Assembly (NCBI RefSeq): GCF_000633595.2
Contig: NZ_JIBU02000005.1
Location: 62,001 to 126,000 of the forward strand
Length of the DNA: 64,000 nucleotides
Origin: Clostridium drakei
Lineage (GTDB): Bacteria; Bacillota; Clostridia; Clostridiales; Clostridiaceae
Direction: 5' to 3'
The translations under genes were made by a program, and so were the position numbers. The notes below the pieces were generated by a model that worked only from the letters and a program-made list of their open reading frames with translations, ran no database searches and was not told where the DNA came from. Shown here piece by piece: positions 51,584-59,788 of the stretch; position 1 is the stretch's first letter; the number at the start of each line of letters is the position of its first letter.

Positions 51584-52387
51584 TTGGAAAATATTTTAGA
51601 AGTTAAAGAATTGAATACTACTTTTAAAACTGAAAAAGGAATTAAAGAAGTAGTTAAAGGAATAAATTTTGAAGTGAAAAAAAGTAAAATAACCTGTATT
51701 GTAGGACAAAGTGGCAGTGGTAAAAGTATGACAGCTATGTCTATTATAAAAATGCTTCCTAAAAGTGGTTATATTTCTGGAGGAAGTATATTATTTAATG
51801 GACAAGATCTTATTAAAATGACGGATGGAGAAATAAGAGAAGTTAGAGGAAAAAGGATATTTTCTATATTTCAAAATCCTATAAATTGTTTTAATCCATC
51901 ATTAACTATGGAAACACAGATTTATGATTTAATATCAAGTAATATGACTATAGATAAAAAAGAATTTGAAAATAAAATTTGCAGCATAATGGAAAATCTT
52001 AATTTACAAGATCCAGCTGTAATTTTGAAGCAATACCCATTTCAGTTGAGTGGTGGTATGATTCAAAGAATGATGATTGCTGCAGCAATATTTATGGAGC
52101 CTGAAATAATAATAGCTGATGAGCCTACAACAGCATTAGATGTAACTACACAAAAGGAAATACTAAAACAATTTAAGCTTATACAAAAAAAATTCAATAC
52201 AACAATACTTATGATAACACATGATTTTGGAGTAGTAGCGGAAATGGCTGATGAAGTAATTGTTATGAAGGATGGTCTTATAGTTGAAAAAGGAAATGTA
52301 TTTGAAATTTTTAATAATCCTAAGCATCCTTATACAATTTCACTGATAAAGGCAACCTTTGATAGAGAGGTATTGGAAGTATGTTAA
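51584..52387 (+). CDS. ABC ATP-binding protein D, operon 3
   Basis: A 267-aa ATPase with G-Q-S-G-S-G-K-S-M (Met where Thr is usual after the P-loop Ser), signature L-S-G-G-M-I-Q-R and Walker B I-I-A-D-E-P-T-T-A-L-D. The TTG at 51584 follows AGAGGTGAG. It pairs with the next ATPase (7-bp overlap) to drive the operon 3 permeases. There is no Cys-rich C-terminal tail. Confidence 0.9.
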   Translation: MENILEVKELNTTFKTEKGIKEVVKGINFEVKKSKITCIVGQSGSGKSMTAMSIIKMLPKSGYISGGSILFNGQDLIKMTDGEIREVRGKRIFSIFQNPINCFNPSLTMETQIYDLISSNMTIDKKEFENKICSIMENLNLQDPAVILKQYPFQLSGGMIQRMMIAAAIFMEPEIIIADEPTTALDVTTQKEILKQFKLIQKKFNTTILMITHDFGVVAEMADEVIVMKDGLIVEKGNVFEIFNNPKHPYTISLIKATFDREVLEVC

Positions 52388-53184
52388 TAGAAGTAAATAA
52401 CCTATCTAAAGTATATAAAACTAAGTTATCATTGATTAAATCTCATAATGAAATCATAAAGGCTGTAAATGATGCTTCCTTTAATGTAGATATTGGAGAA
52501 GTAGTTGGATTAGTAGGAGAGAGTGGATGTGGAAAAAGTACTCTTTCACGTTTAATAATGAGATTAGAAAAACCTACTGAAGGATGCGTAAATTTTAGAG
52601 GGAGCGATATTTGGAGTTTTAAAGGAGAAAAAATAAAATCTTTTAGGAAAAGTTGTCAAATAATTTTTCAGGATACCATGACTTCACTTAATCCAAATAT
52701 GAAGGTATTAGATTCTTTACTTGAACCTTTAAACAATTACTATAATATCCCTAAAAATGAGAAGATTAAAAAAATTCAAGATATAATCTCCTTTGCCAAT
52801 TTAAAAAATGAAATATTGACTAAATATCCATTAGATATTAGTGGAGGAGAAAGACAGAGAATAAACATATGCAGGGCACTGCTTTTAGAGCCTGAATTTT
52901 TGATATGTGATGAAATTATATCCAGCTTAGATGTTTGTACTCAAGCAGCTATTTTAAATATGTTAAAAAGATTGATAAAAGCAAATAGCATGGGTGTATT
53001 ATTTATTTCACATGATATGAGTGCAGTAAAATATCTTTGTTCAAGAATAATGGTAATGTATAAAGGGGCAATAGTAGAAAAAATAGATAATGAAGATAAA
53101 GCATATAAGATCAAAAATTCTTATACTAAAAAATTAATAGCATCTATACCTACAAATAATCCTAATAAGAGGGTTAAAGTTTAA
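52381..53184 (+). CDS. ABC ATP-binding protein F, operon 3
   Basis: A 267-aa ATPase with G-E-S-G-C-G-K-S-T, I-S-G-G-E-R-Q-R and F-L-I-C-D-E-I-I-S-S-L-D. The Walker B region departs from the common D-E-P/A-T at the third residue (Ile), which is unusual, but the catalytic Glu is intact. It lacks the oligopeptide Cys-rich tail. It overlaps the D gene by 7 bp and completes the operon 3 transporter. Confidence 0.9.
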   Translation: MLIEVNNLSKVYKTKLSLIKSHNEIIKAVNDASFNVDIGEVVGLVGESGCGKSTLSRLIMRLEKPTEGCVNFRGSDIWSFKGEKIKSFRKSCQIIFQDTMTSLNPNMKVLDSLLEPLNNYYNIPKNEKIKKIQDIISFANLKNEILTKYPLDISGGERQRINICRALLLEPEFLICDEIISSLDVCTQAAILNMLKRLIKANSMGVLFISHDMSAVKYLCSRIMVMYKGAIVEKIDNEDKAYKIKNSYTKKLIASIPTNNPNKRVKV

Positions 53185-53247
53185 TAATAAACTTTAGTTA
53201 TTTCATTAAATTAAAAAACTATTTTTTATAATCTGGAGGAATGTGAA

Positions 53248-53637
53248 ATGAAAAAATTAGTTGTTAATGATAGTTCTCTATGTATGGCTTGTTTAAGTTG
53301 TGAAATAGCTTGTTCTGAAGCATTTTACAAAACTTATGGTAGTTCATGTATTAAAATTGATGTAAAAAAAGATAATTCTCCAAACATAAAAACATGTAAT
53401 CAATGTGGATTATGTGCAAAAAAATGTCCTGAAGGAGCTATTAAACAAAATGTTAAGGGTATATATATGATAGATAAAAAAACATGTACTAGCTGCTTTA
53501 AATGTGTTGAAGTCTGTCCTAAAGGTATTATAGTAAAAAATGAAGATAAACCTAATCCAAGCAAGTGTATTGCTTGTGGTATTTGTGTTAAAGCATGTCC
53601 AATGGAAGTTCTTGAAATTCAAGAAAAATTAGATTAA
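53248..53637 (+). CDS. Ferredoxin-like protein with four [4Fe-4S] motifs
   Basis: A 129-aa polyferredoxin (CooF/HycB type) with four cysteine groups: C-M-A-C-L-S-C-E-I-A-C, C-N-Q-C-G-L-C-A-K-K-C-P, C-T-S-C-F-K-C-V-E-V-C-P and C-I-A-C-G-I-C-V-K-A-C-P. It should carry electrons in the cytoplasm, often for reductases of metals or corrinoids. It is found between the transporter and the methyltransferase gene. RBS CTGGAGGA. Reduction of an imported cofactor is a possible role (inference). Confidence 0.88.
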   Translation: MKKLVVNDSSLCMACLSCEIACSEAFYKTYGSSCIKIDVKKDNSPNIKTCNQCGLCAKKCPEGAIKQNVKGIYMIDKKTCTSCFKCVEVCPKGIIVKNEDKPNPSKCIACGICVKACPMEVLEIQEKLD

Positions 53638-53652
53638 AAGGTGAGAGGATGC

Positions 53653-54474
53653 ATGGATATAAAGTATTTTTCACAGTCATGGAATAATTCTAAAAAATAC
53701 TACACAATGGAAGAAAAATTTTGGAATCAAAGAGCTGAAGAGTTTAATAGAAAAGATATACAAAAAGAAGAAAAGATAGATTTTTGCTACATATTAGACT
53801 TTGTTGAAGTAGGAAAAGATGTTAGATTTGAAAACGTATTAGATATAGGTTGTGGTACAGGATTTTATTCTATACAGTTTTCTCAAATTTCTGATTATGT
53901 TGTAGCTACAGATATTTCTCAGAATATGATTACTTATGCTGAAAATAATTCAAAGGAAAAGAATATAGATAATATAGCCTTTGTTAAAAAACCTTGGTCA
54001 GAATTAAGCTTAGAAGAGTTCGATTGCAATGAAAAATTTGATTTAGTTTTTGCATCTATGAGTCCAGCTATAGATAGTTATGAGGATTTTATGAAAATGA
54101 TTAATTGTGGAAAAAATTTGTATTTTTTAAGTGGTTTTGTAGAAAGAAAAAATAATTTAAAGGATGAGCTTTTAAAGATTATTTTTAATTCTAGTAATAA
54201 TAATCCTCATGGAAACAAAATATACTGTGCATTTAACATATTGTGGAATATGGGGTATTATCCTAAAATAACCTATAAAGATTCTAGTTGGGAGAGATTT
54301 GAATCGGTAGATGAGCTTTATTTAGAATTTTTGAGTTATTTTCAAAGAACAAAAGTTTTGACAAAAGAAGATAAATCTATTATTAAAAATTATATAGAAA
54401 GTAAAGCTGTGGATGGCTTGGTACAAGAAAAAACAAGGGCAAAAATAGCATGGCTTTGTTGGAAAAAAACGTGA
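53653..54474 (+). CDS. Class I SAM-dependent methyltransferase, operon 3
   Basis: A 273-aa methyltransferase with F-W-N-Q-R-A-E-E-F near residue 23, motif I V-L-D-I-G-C-G-T-G-F-Y-S about 63, and an acidic motif II (V-V-A-T-D-I-S). It is not closely related to the operon 1 enzyme, so two different methyltransferases accompany two sigma-54 import operons. The ATG at 53653 follows AGGTGAGAGG. It lies between the ferredoxin and FecCD genes. A methylated metal ligand or siderophore-like compound is possible, but the substrate is unknown. Confidence 0.87.
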   Translation: MDIKYFSQSWNNSKKYYTMEEKFWNQRAEEFNRKDIQKEEKIDFCYILDFVEVGKDVRFENVLDIGCGTGFYSIQFSQISDYVVATDISQNMITYAENNSKEKNIDNIAFVKKPWSELSLEEFDCNEKFDLVFASMSPAIDSYEDFMKMINCGKNLYFLSGFVERKNNLKDELLKIIFNSSNNNPHGNKIYCAFNILWNMGYYPKITYKDSSWERFESVDELYLEFLSYFQRTKVLTKEDKSIIKNYIESKAVDGLVQEKTRAKIAWLCWKKT

Positions 54475-54489
54475 AGGAATTGATGAAAA

Positions 54490-55551
54490 TTGAAACACGC
54501 AATAAACCAAAGTTATGAAAAATATACAGCAAGAAAAAGGATAATAGTTTTAATTGTTATATTGTTAATTATAGTATTTTCTATATTTTCAATATGTGCT
54601 GGATCGTCTAATATTAAACCCTATCAAGTTATAATGACTGTTTTGGGCAATGGTGATGGAATAACAGATGTTGTAATTTGGAATATACGTCTTCCAAGAG
54701 TTTTAGCGGCAATTATAGCTGGTGCAGGTTTATCTGTTTCAGGGTGTGTAATGCAAAGTAATTTAAGAAATCCTTTAGCTTCGCCATCAACTTTAGGAAT
54801 ATCTAGTGCTGCAGCATTTGGTGCAAATCTTGCTATTATAGTATTTGGAGCAGGGAGTATAAAAAGCAGTAGTGCAGATGCAGTACTTATTAATAATCCA
54901 TATATAGTTACAATTTGTGCTTTTTGTTTTTCAATGATGGCAACATTCATTATCTTAATGATAGCAAAACTTAAAGCACTTTCTTCAGAAGCTGTTCTTC
55001 TTGCTGGGGTAGCTATTGGATCACTTTTTTCAGCAGGTATTACTCTTATTCAATATTTTGCTCAGGATGTTCAAGTAGCTGCAGTTGTCTTTTGGACTTT
55101 TGGAGATCTTGGAAGAGCTTCATGGAGAGAAGTTATTATAATGATGATTCTTATTATAATTTCAATAGTATATTTTGTAGTAAGGCAATGGGATTATAAT
55201 GCTATAGATAGTGGAGAAGAAACTGCAAAAAGTCTTGGAGTAAACGTGGAGAGAATAAGATTTGGAGGACTATTTGTAGCTTCTTTAATTACTGCAGCTG
55301 CAGTTTCATTTCTTGGAATCATTGGATTTATAGGCTTAATAGGTCCACAAGTAATGAGAAGAGTTATTGGTGGGGATCATCGTTTTTTGATTCTAGGATC
55401 TGCATTAATGGGTTCACTTTTGCTGCTTATTTCTGATACTTTTGCAAGAACTATAATTTCACCTATAGTACTCCCAGTGGGCGCTATTACATCATTTCTT
55501 GGAGCACCAATGTTTTTATATTTGCTTATGAGAGGAGATAAGAGAAAATGA
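54490..55551 (+). CDS. FecCD/BtuC-type ABC permease
   Basis: A 353-aa permease with about ten helices. Family marks include R-L-P-R-V-L-A-A-I-I-A-G-A-G-L near residue 65, N-P-L-A-S-P-S-T-L-G-I, and G-F-I-G-L-I-G-P in the second half. It imports iron-siderophore, heme or cobalamin-type ligands together with the next two genes. It starts with TTG at 54490 and overlaps the ATPase gene by 4 bp (ATGA). Confidence 0.92.
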   Translation: MKHAINQSYEKYTARKRIIVLIVILLIIVFSIFSICAGSSNIKPYQVIMTVLGNGDGITDVVIWNIRLPRVLAAIIAGAGLSVSGCVMQSNLRNPLASPSTLGISSAAAFGANLAIIVFGAGSIKSSSADAVLINNPYIVTICAFCFSMMATFIILMIAKLKALSSEAVLLAGVAIGSLFSAGITLIQYFAQDVQVAAVVFWTFGDLGRASWREVIIMMILIIISIVYFVVRQWDYNAIDSGEETAKSLGVNVERIRFGGLFVASLITAAAVSFLGIIGFIGLIGPQVMRRVIGGDHRFLILGSALMGSLLLLISDTFARTIISPIVLPVGAITSFLGAPMFLYLLMRGDKRK

Positions 55552-56300
55552 TTTTATCGGTACAAGGATTAAGTTTTAAATATCCAAGTAGATCTGTTCT
55601 TAAAAATATTAATTTTTCAGTAGAAAAAGGAGAATGTCTTGCAATTTTAGGGACGAATGGAGCAGGAAAATCTACTCTTCTTAAATGTATGGATCATATA
55701 TTAAAACCACAGTTTGGAGCAGTGCTTGTTGAGGAAGATGAAATTTTTAAACTTAGTCCTATGAAACTTGCACAAAAGATAGGTTATGTTTCTCAACAAC
55801 AAGTAAGCATAAAAACTACTGTTTTTGATTCTGTGCTTTTAGGAAGAAAGCCTTATATTAAATGGAATGCTTCAAAAGAAGATTTGAAAATAGTGAGTAA
55901 TGTTATTAATATGCTTGGACTTAAAGATTATTCTTTAAGATATCTAGATGAGTTAAGTGGTGGGGAACTTCAGAAGGTTATAATTGCAAGAGCTCTTGCT
56001 CAGGAACCAAAGGTACTTCTTTTAGATGAGCCTACAAGTAATCTGGATTTGAAGAATCAGCTTGAGGTCATAAAAATTATTAAAGAAATAGTTAAAACTC
56101 AGCAAATTGCTGCAATAATGATAGTACATGATTTAAACCTTGCAATGAGATTTGCTGATAAATTTGTTCTCTTAAAGGATGAAAATATTTTTGCAGTTGG
56201 AGGAACAGAGGTGATGACATCTGAAAATATTGAAAGTGTTTATTCAGTTCCAGTAGTAATTGAGAAATGTAGAGACAATCTTGTGGTTGTACCTCTATAA
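55548..56300 (+). CDS. FecE/BtuD-type ABC ATP-binding protein
   Basis: A 250-aa ATPase with G-T-N-G-A-G-K-S-T, signature L-S-G-G-E-L-Q-K and Walker B L-L-L-D-E-P-T-S-N-L-D, typical of the iron/cobalamin importer branch. It overlaps the permease gene by 4 bp. The substrate is set by the binding protein that follows. Confidence 0.92.
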   Translation: MILSVQGLSFKYPSRSVLKNINFSVEKGECLAILGTNGAGKSTLLKCMDHILKPQFGAVLVEEDEIFKLSPMKLAQKIGYVSQQQVSIKTTVFDSVLLGRKPYIKWNASKEDLKIVSNVINMLGLKDYSLRYLDELSGGELQKVIIARALAQEPKVLLLDEPTSNLDLKNQLEVIKIIKEIVKTQQIAAIMIVHDLNLAMRFADKFVLLKDENIFAVGGTEVMTSENIESVYSVPVVIEKCRDNLVVVPL

Positions 56301-56359
56301 AGTATTATTTAGTGATTTTGTAGATAGTATAAATAATAGATTACCAGGGAGGAATGATT

Positions 56360-57469
56360 GTGAATAGAAGATTTTCAAGTTTACTAATTGTAGCAATATT
56401 TGGAGTGATATTTTTATTTGGAGGATGTTCTTCTAAATCTACTGAAAGTTCAACTTCAAAATCTGAAAAAATAATTGTTACAGATTTAGTAGGAAGGCAA
56501 GTTACATTAAAATCTAAAGCCAATAAGATTGTAGCCATTGGAGCAGGATCGCTGAGACTTTATTGTTATATAAATGGTTCAAAGAATTTAGTTGGTGTAG
56601 AACAGATAGAAAAGGGAAGCCCCATTGGCAAACCTTATATGATGGCAAATACTGATATTGCAAAGCTTACGGTTATAGGACAAGGAGGACCTAATAATTC
56701 TCCAGATGCTGAAAAAATACTTTCAGTTAAGCCTGATGTGATTTTTACTACCTATTCTACTGATAAGTCTTCTGCTGATAAATTGCAATCAAAGACTAAT
56801 ATACCTGTTGTAGTATTAAGCTATGGAAAAGAATCTACCTTTGATTCTGATGTATACAACTCTTTAGAAATTATAGGAAAGGTAACTGGAAATGAAAATA
56901 GATCAAAAGAAGTAGTTGATTATATGAAAAATTGTAAAAATGATTTAGATAAAAGGACTAAGGATATTTCTGAAAGTGAAAAACCAAGTACATATATAGG
57001 AGCAGTTTCTATGAAAGGTGCTCATGGTATTGAAAGTACTCAAGGAAATTATTCGCTGCTTAAAGCTGTACATGGAAAGAATGTAGTAGATGAGGTGGGT
57101 AAGACTGGTTCAATTATGATAGATAAGGAGAAGCTTTTAAAATGGAATCCAGATAAGATTTTTATAGATGAAGGCGGATTACAGGTAGTAAAAGATGATT
57201 ATAAGAAGAACCAAAGTTATTATAATAACCTTTCTGCATTTAAAAATGGTGAAGTTTATTCACAAATGCCATATAATTTTTATACTACCAATATTGAAAC
57301 GGCTATGGCTGATGCTTATTATCTTGGAAAGGTTCTTTATCCTGAAAAATTCAAAGATATTGATACACAGAAAAAAGCTGATGAAATTTATAAACTTCTT
57401 CTTGGAAAAGAGCTTTACTCACAAATGGCAGATAATTTTGGAGGGTTTAAAAAAATAGTATTAAAATAG
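56360..57469 (+). CDS. FecB/BtuF-type substrate-binding lipoprotein
   Basis: A 369-aa periplasmic-binding-like lipoprotein (lipobox F-G-G-C) of the iron/B12 type: V-T-D-L-V-G-R-Q-V-T-L near residue 40, then K-P-D-V-I-F-T-T-Y and F-I-D-E-G-G in the second lobe. The GTG at 56360 is preferred to the ATG at 56354 because GGGAGG lies at 56347-56352. It is the last gene before cobalamin riboswitch 2; no terminator was recognised between. Corrinoid or metallophore binding is likely, the exact ligand unknown. Confidence 0.9.
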   Translation: MNRRFSSLLIVAIFGVIFLFGGCSSKSTESSTSKSEKIIVTDLVGRQVTLKSKANKIVAIGAGSLRLYCYINGSKNLVGVEQIEKGSPIGKPYMMANTDIAKLTVIGQGGPNNSPDAEKILSVKPDVIFTTYSTDKSSADKLQSKTNIPVVVLSYGKESTFDSDVYNSLEIIGKVTGNENRSKEVVDYMKNCKNDLDKRTKDISESEKPSTYIGAVSMKGAHGIESTQGNYSLLKAVHGKNVVDEVGKTGSIMIDKEKLLKWNPDKIFIDEGGLQVVKDDYKKNQSYYNNLSAFKNGEVYSQMPYNFYTTNIETAMADAYYLGKVLYPEKFKDIDTQKKADEIYKLLLGKELYSQMADNFGGFKKIVLK

Positions 57470-57492
57470 TGTAGTTACTAATAAAAAATTTA

Positions 57493-57519
57493 TTGACATT
57501 GGGGACTAATAGGTATAAA
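57493..57519 (+). promoter_or_regulatory. Possible promoter of riboswitch 2 transcript
   Basis: TTGACA (57493-57498) with TATAAA (57514-57519), spacer 15 bp, which is short; nearby -10 alternatives give 16-17. It lies shortly before the riboswitch. Confidence 0.45.
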
Positions 57520-57540
57520 TTAAAATTAAATAAAATAAAG

Positions 57541-57740
57541 AAAATATGGGTTTAATCTATATTGATTAATTAAAAGGGAATCAGGTGAGAATCCTGAACT
57601 ATCCCGTAGCTGTAATAGATGAATTTTAGTGCATTATGCCACTTATATATTGGGAAGGCGTGCTAAAATGATGAATCTTGAGTCAGAAGACCTGCCTATA
57701 TTTCACACAAATATCTCTACGAGCGATAGGGGGAGTGTTA
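57541..57740 (+). ncRNA. Cobalamin riboswitch 2
   Basis: TTAAAAGGGAATCAGGTGA, ATCCCGTAGCTGTAA, AGTGCATTATGCCACT, GGGAAGGC and the B12 box AGTCAGAAGACCTGCC (57681-57696) are in order. AAATATGGG pairs with CCTATATTT as P1. A strong terminator follows. Confidence 0.92.
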
Positions 57741-57791
57741 TAATAATGATTTTGTCGATTTGATATGATTGAACAAGATTTATTAGATTAT

Positions 57792-57825
57792 TTCCTTTTA
57801 ACGTTTTCGTTAAAAGGATTTTTTA
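57792..57825 (+). terminator. Riboswitch 2 terminator
   Basis: TCCTTTTAACG pairs exactly with CGTTAAAAGGA around a 4-nt loop, followed by TTTTTTATTT. It lies just before the ribosome binding site of the next gene. Confidence 0.9.
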
Positions 57826-57843
57826 TTTCAGAGGAGGATTTTT

Positions 57844-58323
57844 ATGAAACGATATTTTTATCAGACACAATTTTCTGATTATAAGCCAGGATTGATTACA
57901 TATTTAAATAGAAGAAATAAAGTAGTAGTGAAAATGAATAATGTATATTTTTATAAATATCTTAAGAAAATAGTAGGGTTTTACAAAGATCTTCAGCATT
58001 ATTATGAGCTTTATTCTTTAAAGGTTAAAAAAATAGTAGAACAGGATGGAGTAAATCTTGAAAATATTAATGAAATTTTAAAATTTGAAATGTATTTGTA
58101 TAACATTGCAAGTATATATCAGGACGATACTATATTTGAAGAAAATTTGGAAGTTGAAGAATATATGGAGGATTGGGTCCATAAAATTGATGAAAATACT
58201 TTACTTGACTACTTTAACAGTAAGCATGATTTGAATATTTTAAATGAAAAAAAGATATTTTCTGATGTTTTTTCAAATAAGCCTAAATTGCATAACTTGT
58301 ATAAGAAAAATTTTGGATCATAA
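57844..58323 (+). CDS. Hypothetical protein under cobalamin riboswitch 2
   Basis: A 159-aa soluble protein with no family I recognise. It is mostly helical, Lys- and Tyr-rich at the N-terminus (Y-Q-T-Q-F-S-D-Y-K-P-G), with an acidic middle (E-E-N-L-E-V-E-E-Y-M-E-D). It has no signal peptide, membrane segment or Cys motif. RBS GAGGAGG is excellent. Direct riboswitch control suggests a role in B12 uptake, remodelling or an alternative to a B12 enzyme, but nothing in the sequence says which. Confidence 0.75.
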   Translation: MKRYFYQTQFSDYKPGLITYLNRRNKVVVKMNNVYFYKYLKKIVGFYKDLQHYYELYSLKVKKIVEQDGVNLENINEILKFEMYLYNIASIYQDDTIFEENLEVEEYMEDWVHKIDENTLLDYFNSKHDLNILNEKKIFSDVFSNKPKLHNLYKKNFGS

Positions 58324-58379
58324 AAAGGTATTAACAGAATTTAAAAGTTTTTGTTAAATAGAAATTTTAAGATTCAAAC

Positions 58380-58430
58380 GATAGGTGCTTATATAAATTC
58401 ATGCTATTAGAGGTTAAAAGGGAAAGTGGA
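58380..58430 (+). ncRNA. Truncated cobalamin riboswitch (5' half only)
   Basis: GATAGGTGCTTAT...GTTAAAAGGGAAAGTGGA matches the start of the intact riboswitches (compare TTAGGTGCTGAC...GTTAAAAGGGAAAGTGGA at 63411). The GCCACTGT, GGGAAGG and B12-box parts are missing; the sequence passes straight into GGGGG and the receiver gene. It is probably a deletion remnant that now forms the 5' leader. Confidence 0.6.
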
Positions 58431-58443
58431 GGGGGGAATTATC

Positions 58444-58860
58444 ATGTGTAAGATATTGATTGTTGATGATGAATGTTTTGAAAGAAAAACTTCTAAAATT
58501 ATTATACAAAATGGAATGCAGCAGGTTGACATTGTTGGAGAAGCTTGTAATGGAAAGGAAGCTATTCGATTGAATGAAAAACTGAATCCTGATGTTATTC
58601 TTATGGATATAAAAATGCCAATATTAGATGGGCTACGTGCAGCAGAAATAATAAGGAATAGAGATAAAAATAAGGTTATCATATTTGTAAGTGCTTGTGA
58701 AGATTTTTATTGTGTACAAAAAGCAATAAAAATAGGAGCAAATGATTATCTGCTGAAATCTACTAGAACTGAACAATTAGTAGAAACAATAAGAAGACAT
58801 ATGTATCGTAATAGAGAATACTTTATGGATAAAGCTATGGAAATACATTGTCAAGGTTGA
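58444..58860 (+). CDS. Stand-alone response-regulator receiver domain
   Basis: A 138-aa receiver domain with V-D-D-E (acidic pocket), D-V-I-L-M-D-I-K-M (phospho-Asp), S-A-C-E and Y-L-L-K-S. It resembles the receiver of YesN/LuxR-type regulators but has no output domain: the protein stops after a short helix (E-Y-F-M-D-K-A-M-E). No histidine kinase is nearby. It may be a truncated gene or a stand-alone receiver. RBS GGAGGGGGG comes from the end of the truncated riboswitch; ATG at 58444. Confidence 0.8.
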   Translation: MCKILIVDDECFERKTSKIIIQNGMQQVDIVGEACNGKEAIRLNEKLNPDVILMDIKMPILDGLRAAEIIRNRDKNKVIIFVSACEDFYCVQKAIKIGANDYLLKSTRTEQLVETIRRHMYRNREYFMDKAMEIHCQG

Positions 58861-58885
58861 CAAAATATTTTAAACTATAAAAAGA

Positions 58886-58914
58886 TTGACATAATTCAAA
58901 AATAGATATACAAT
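58886..58914 (+). promoter_or_regulatory. Promoter of riboswitch 3 transcript
   Basis: TTGACA (58886-58891), 17-bp spacer, TACAAT (58909-58914). Confidence 0.75.
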
Positions 58915-58936
58915 TATTATTGTAAAATTAAATAAT

Positions 58937-59126
58937 AAAGTATTAGGTTTATTTATTAATTAAAAGGGAAAGTGGTGAAAATCCACTGCAGCCCCCGCTA
59001 CTGTAAACGGAGACAAGTTCTATATCCACTGGAGAGGTATCTCTGGGAAGGAAGAATGAGGAAGACCCGTAAGTCAGGAGACCTACCTATTACTTTTGCT
59101 ATAGTCTTTCGGAGGGAGAGAAAATG
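58937..59126 (+). ncRNA. Cobalamin riboswitch 3 (no gene directly behind it)
   Basis: TTAAAAGGGAAAGTGGTGA, GCAGCCCCCGCTACTGTAA, GGGAAGGA and the B12 box AAGTCAGGAGACCTACC (59071-59087). It has its own promoter, and two terminators (59223 and 59298) follow before riboswitch 4. The 59127-59430 stretch contains no gene. Confidence 0.92.
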
Positions 59127-59222
59127 CATAAACAGTTATTATTTTAATATTGCTATATTTTGAGTTTTACTTGAAATTAGTTGTATTAAATGTAACAAAA
59201 TATGTATTTATAATTGTTTATT

Positions 59223-59250
59223 AGAGACTTCGAAAGAAGTCTCTTTTATT
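59223..59250 (+). terminator. Terminator behind riboswitch 3
   Basis: AGAGACTTC pairs with GAAGTCTCT (59223-59244), then TTTTATT. Confidence 0.85.
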
Positions 59251-59297
59251 ATATAGTGTTAATTTAAATATATTTAATCCCTTTATAAAACTTAATT

Positions 59298-59330
59298 TAC
59301 ACTTACTTTTTAGTAAGTGTACCTTTTTTT
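59298..59330 (+). terminator. Second terminator before riboswitch 4
   Basis: TACACTTACT (59298-59307) pairs exactly with AGTAAGTGTA (59312-59321), 4-nt loop, followed by CCTTTTTTT. Confidence 0.85.
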
Positions 59331-59372
59331 GTAACATATAGGATCTAAATTTATGAAAAGATATATAAAATG

Positions 59373-59401
59373 TTGACTTATGTAAATTTAATGGATATAA
59401 T
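59373..59401 (+). promoter_or_regulatory. Promoter of riboswitch 4 transcript
   Basis: TTGACT (59373-59378), 17-bp spacer, TATAAT (59396-59401). Confidence 0.8.
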
Positions 59402-59430
59402 GTAAATATATGATAAAAATTTAATATTAT

Positions 59431-59620
59431 ATTTTAGGGTGCTTCAAAATGAAGATAATAGGGAAAAAGGTTTAAAACCTTTACAGCCCCCGCTACTGTG
59501 AGTAGGTATGAAATCTAGTAAACACTGGCATGCCGCTGGGAAGTTTGGAGAGTAAATTGATCTATGAGTCAGGAAACCTGCCTTAAAATAATTAACAACA
59601 ACTTCGGTGGGAAGTATGTG
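59431..59620 (+). ncRNA. Cobalamin riboswitch 4 (cell-wall protein gene)
   Basis: ATTTTAGGGTGCTT, ACAGCCCCCGCTACTGTGA, a GCTGGGAAG element and the B12 box GAGTCAGGAAACCTGCC (59566-59582). P1 is ATTTTAGG with CCTTAAAAT. The leader runs to the gene at 59789 through a terminator. Confidence 0.9.
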
Positions 59621-59711
59621 GTAATGTATGTTTGCATAAAAATTATATAGTTTATTATTTTCTATAAATAAAGACTATTAATGTTATGTAAATTCAATAT
59701 GATAATATATT

Positions 59712-59738
59712 AACCTGCAGGTTGCTGCAGGTTTTTTT
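59712..59738 (+). terminator. Riboswitch 4 terminator
   Basis: AACCTGCAG (59712-59720) pairs with CTGCAGGTT (59725-59733), then TTTTT. It lies 50 bp before the start codon. Confidence 0.85.
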
Positions 59739-59788
59739 ATATACTTATTTGTTAAAAAGTACACAATGAATTAAGGGGGATATTAAAA

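Noticed and set aside
57195-57458. 87-codon frame inside the FecB-type gene
   Set aside because: Overlaps a clear lipoprotein gene in another frame and has no start signal.
58972-59163. 63-codon frame within riboswitch 3
   Set aside because: It spans the conserved riboswitch core and has no ribosome binding site of its own.
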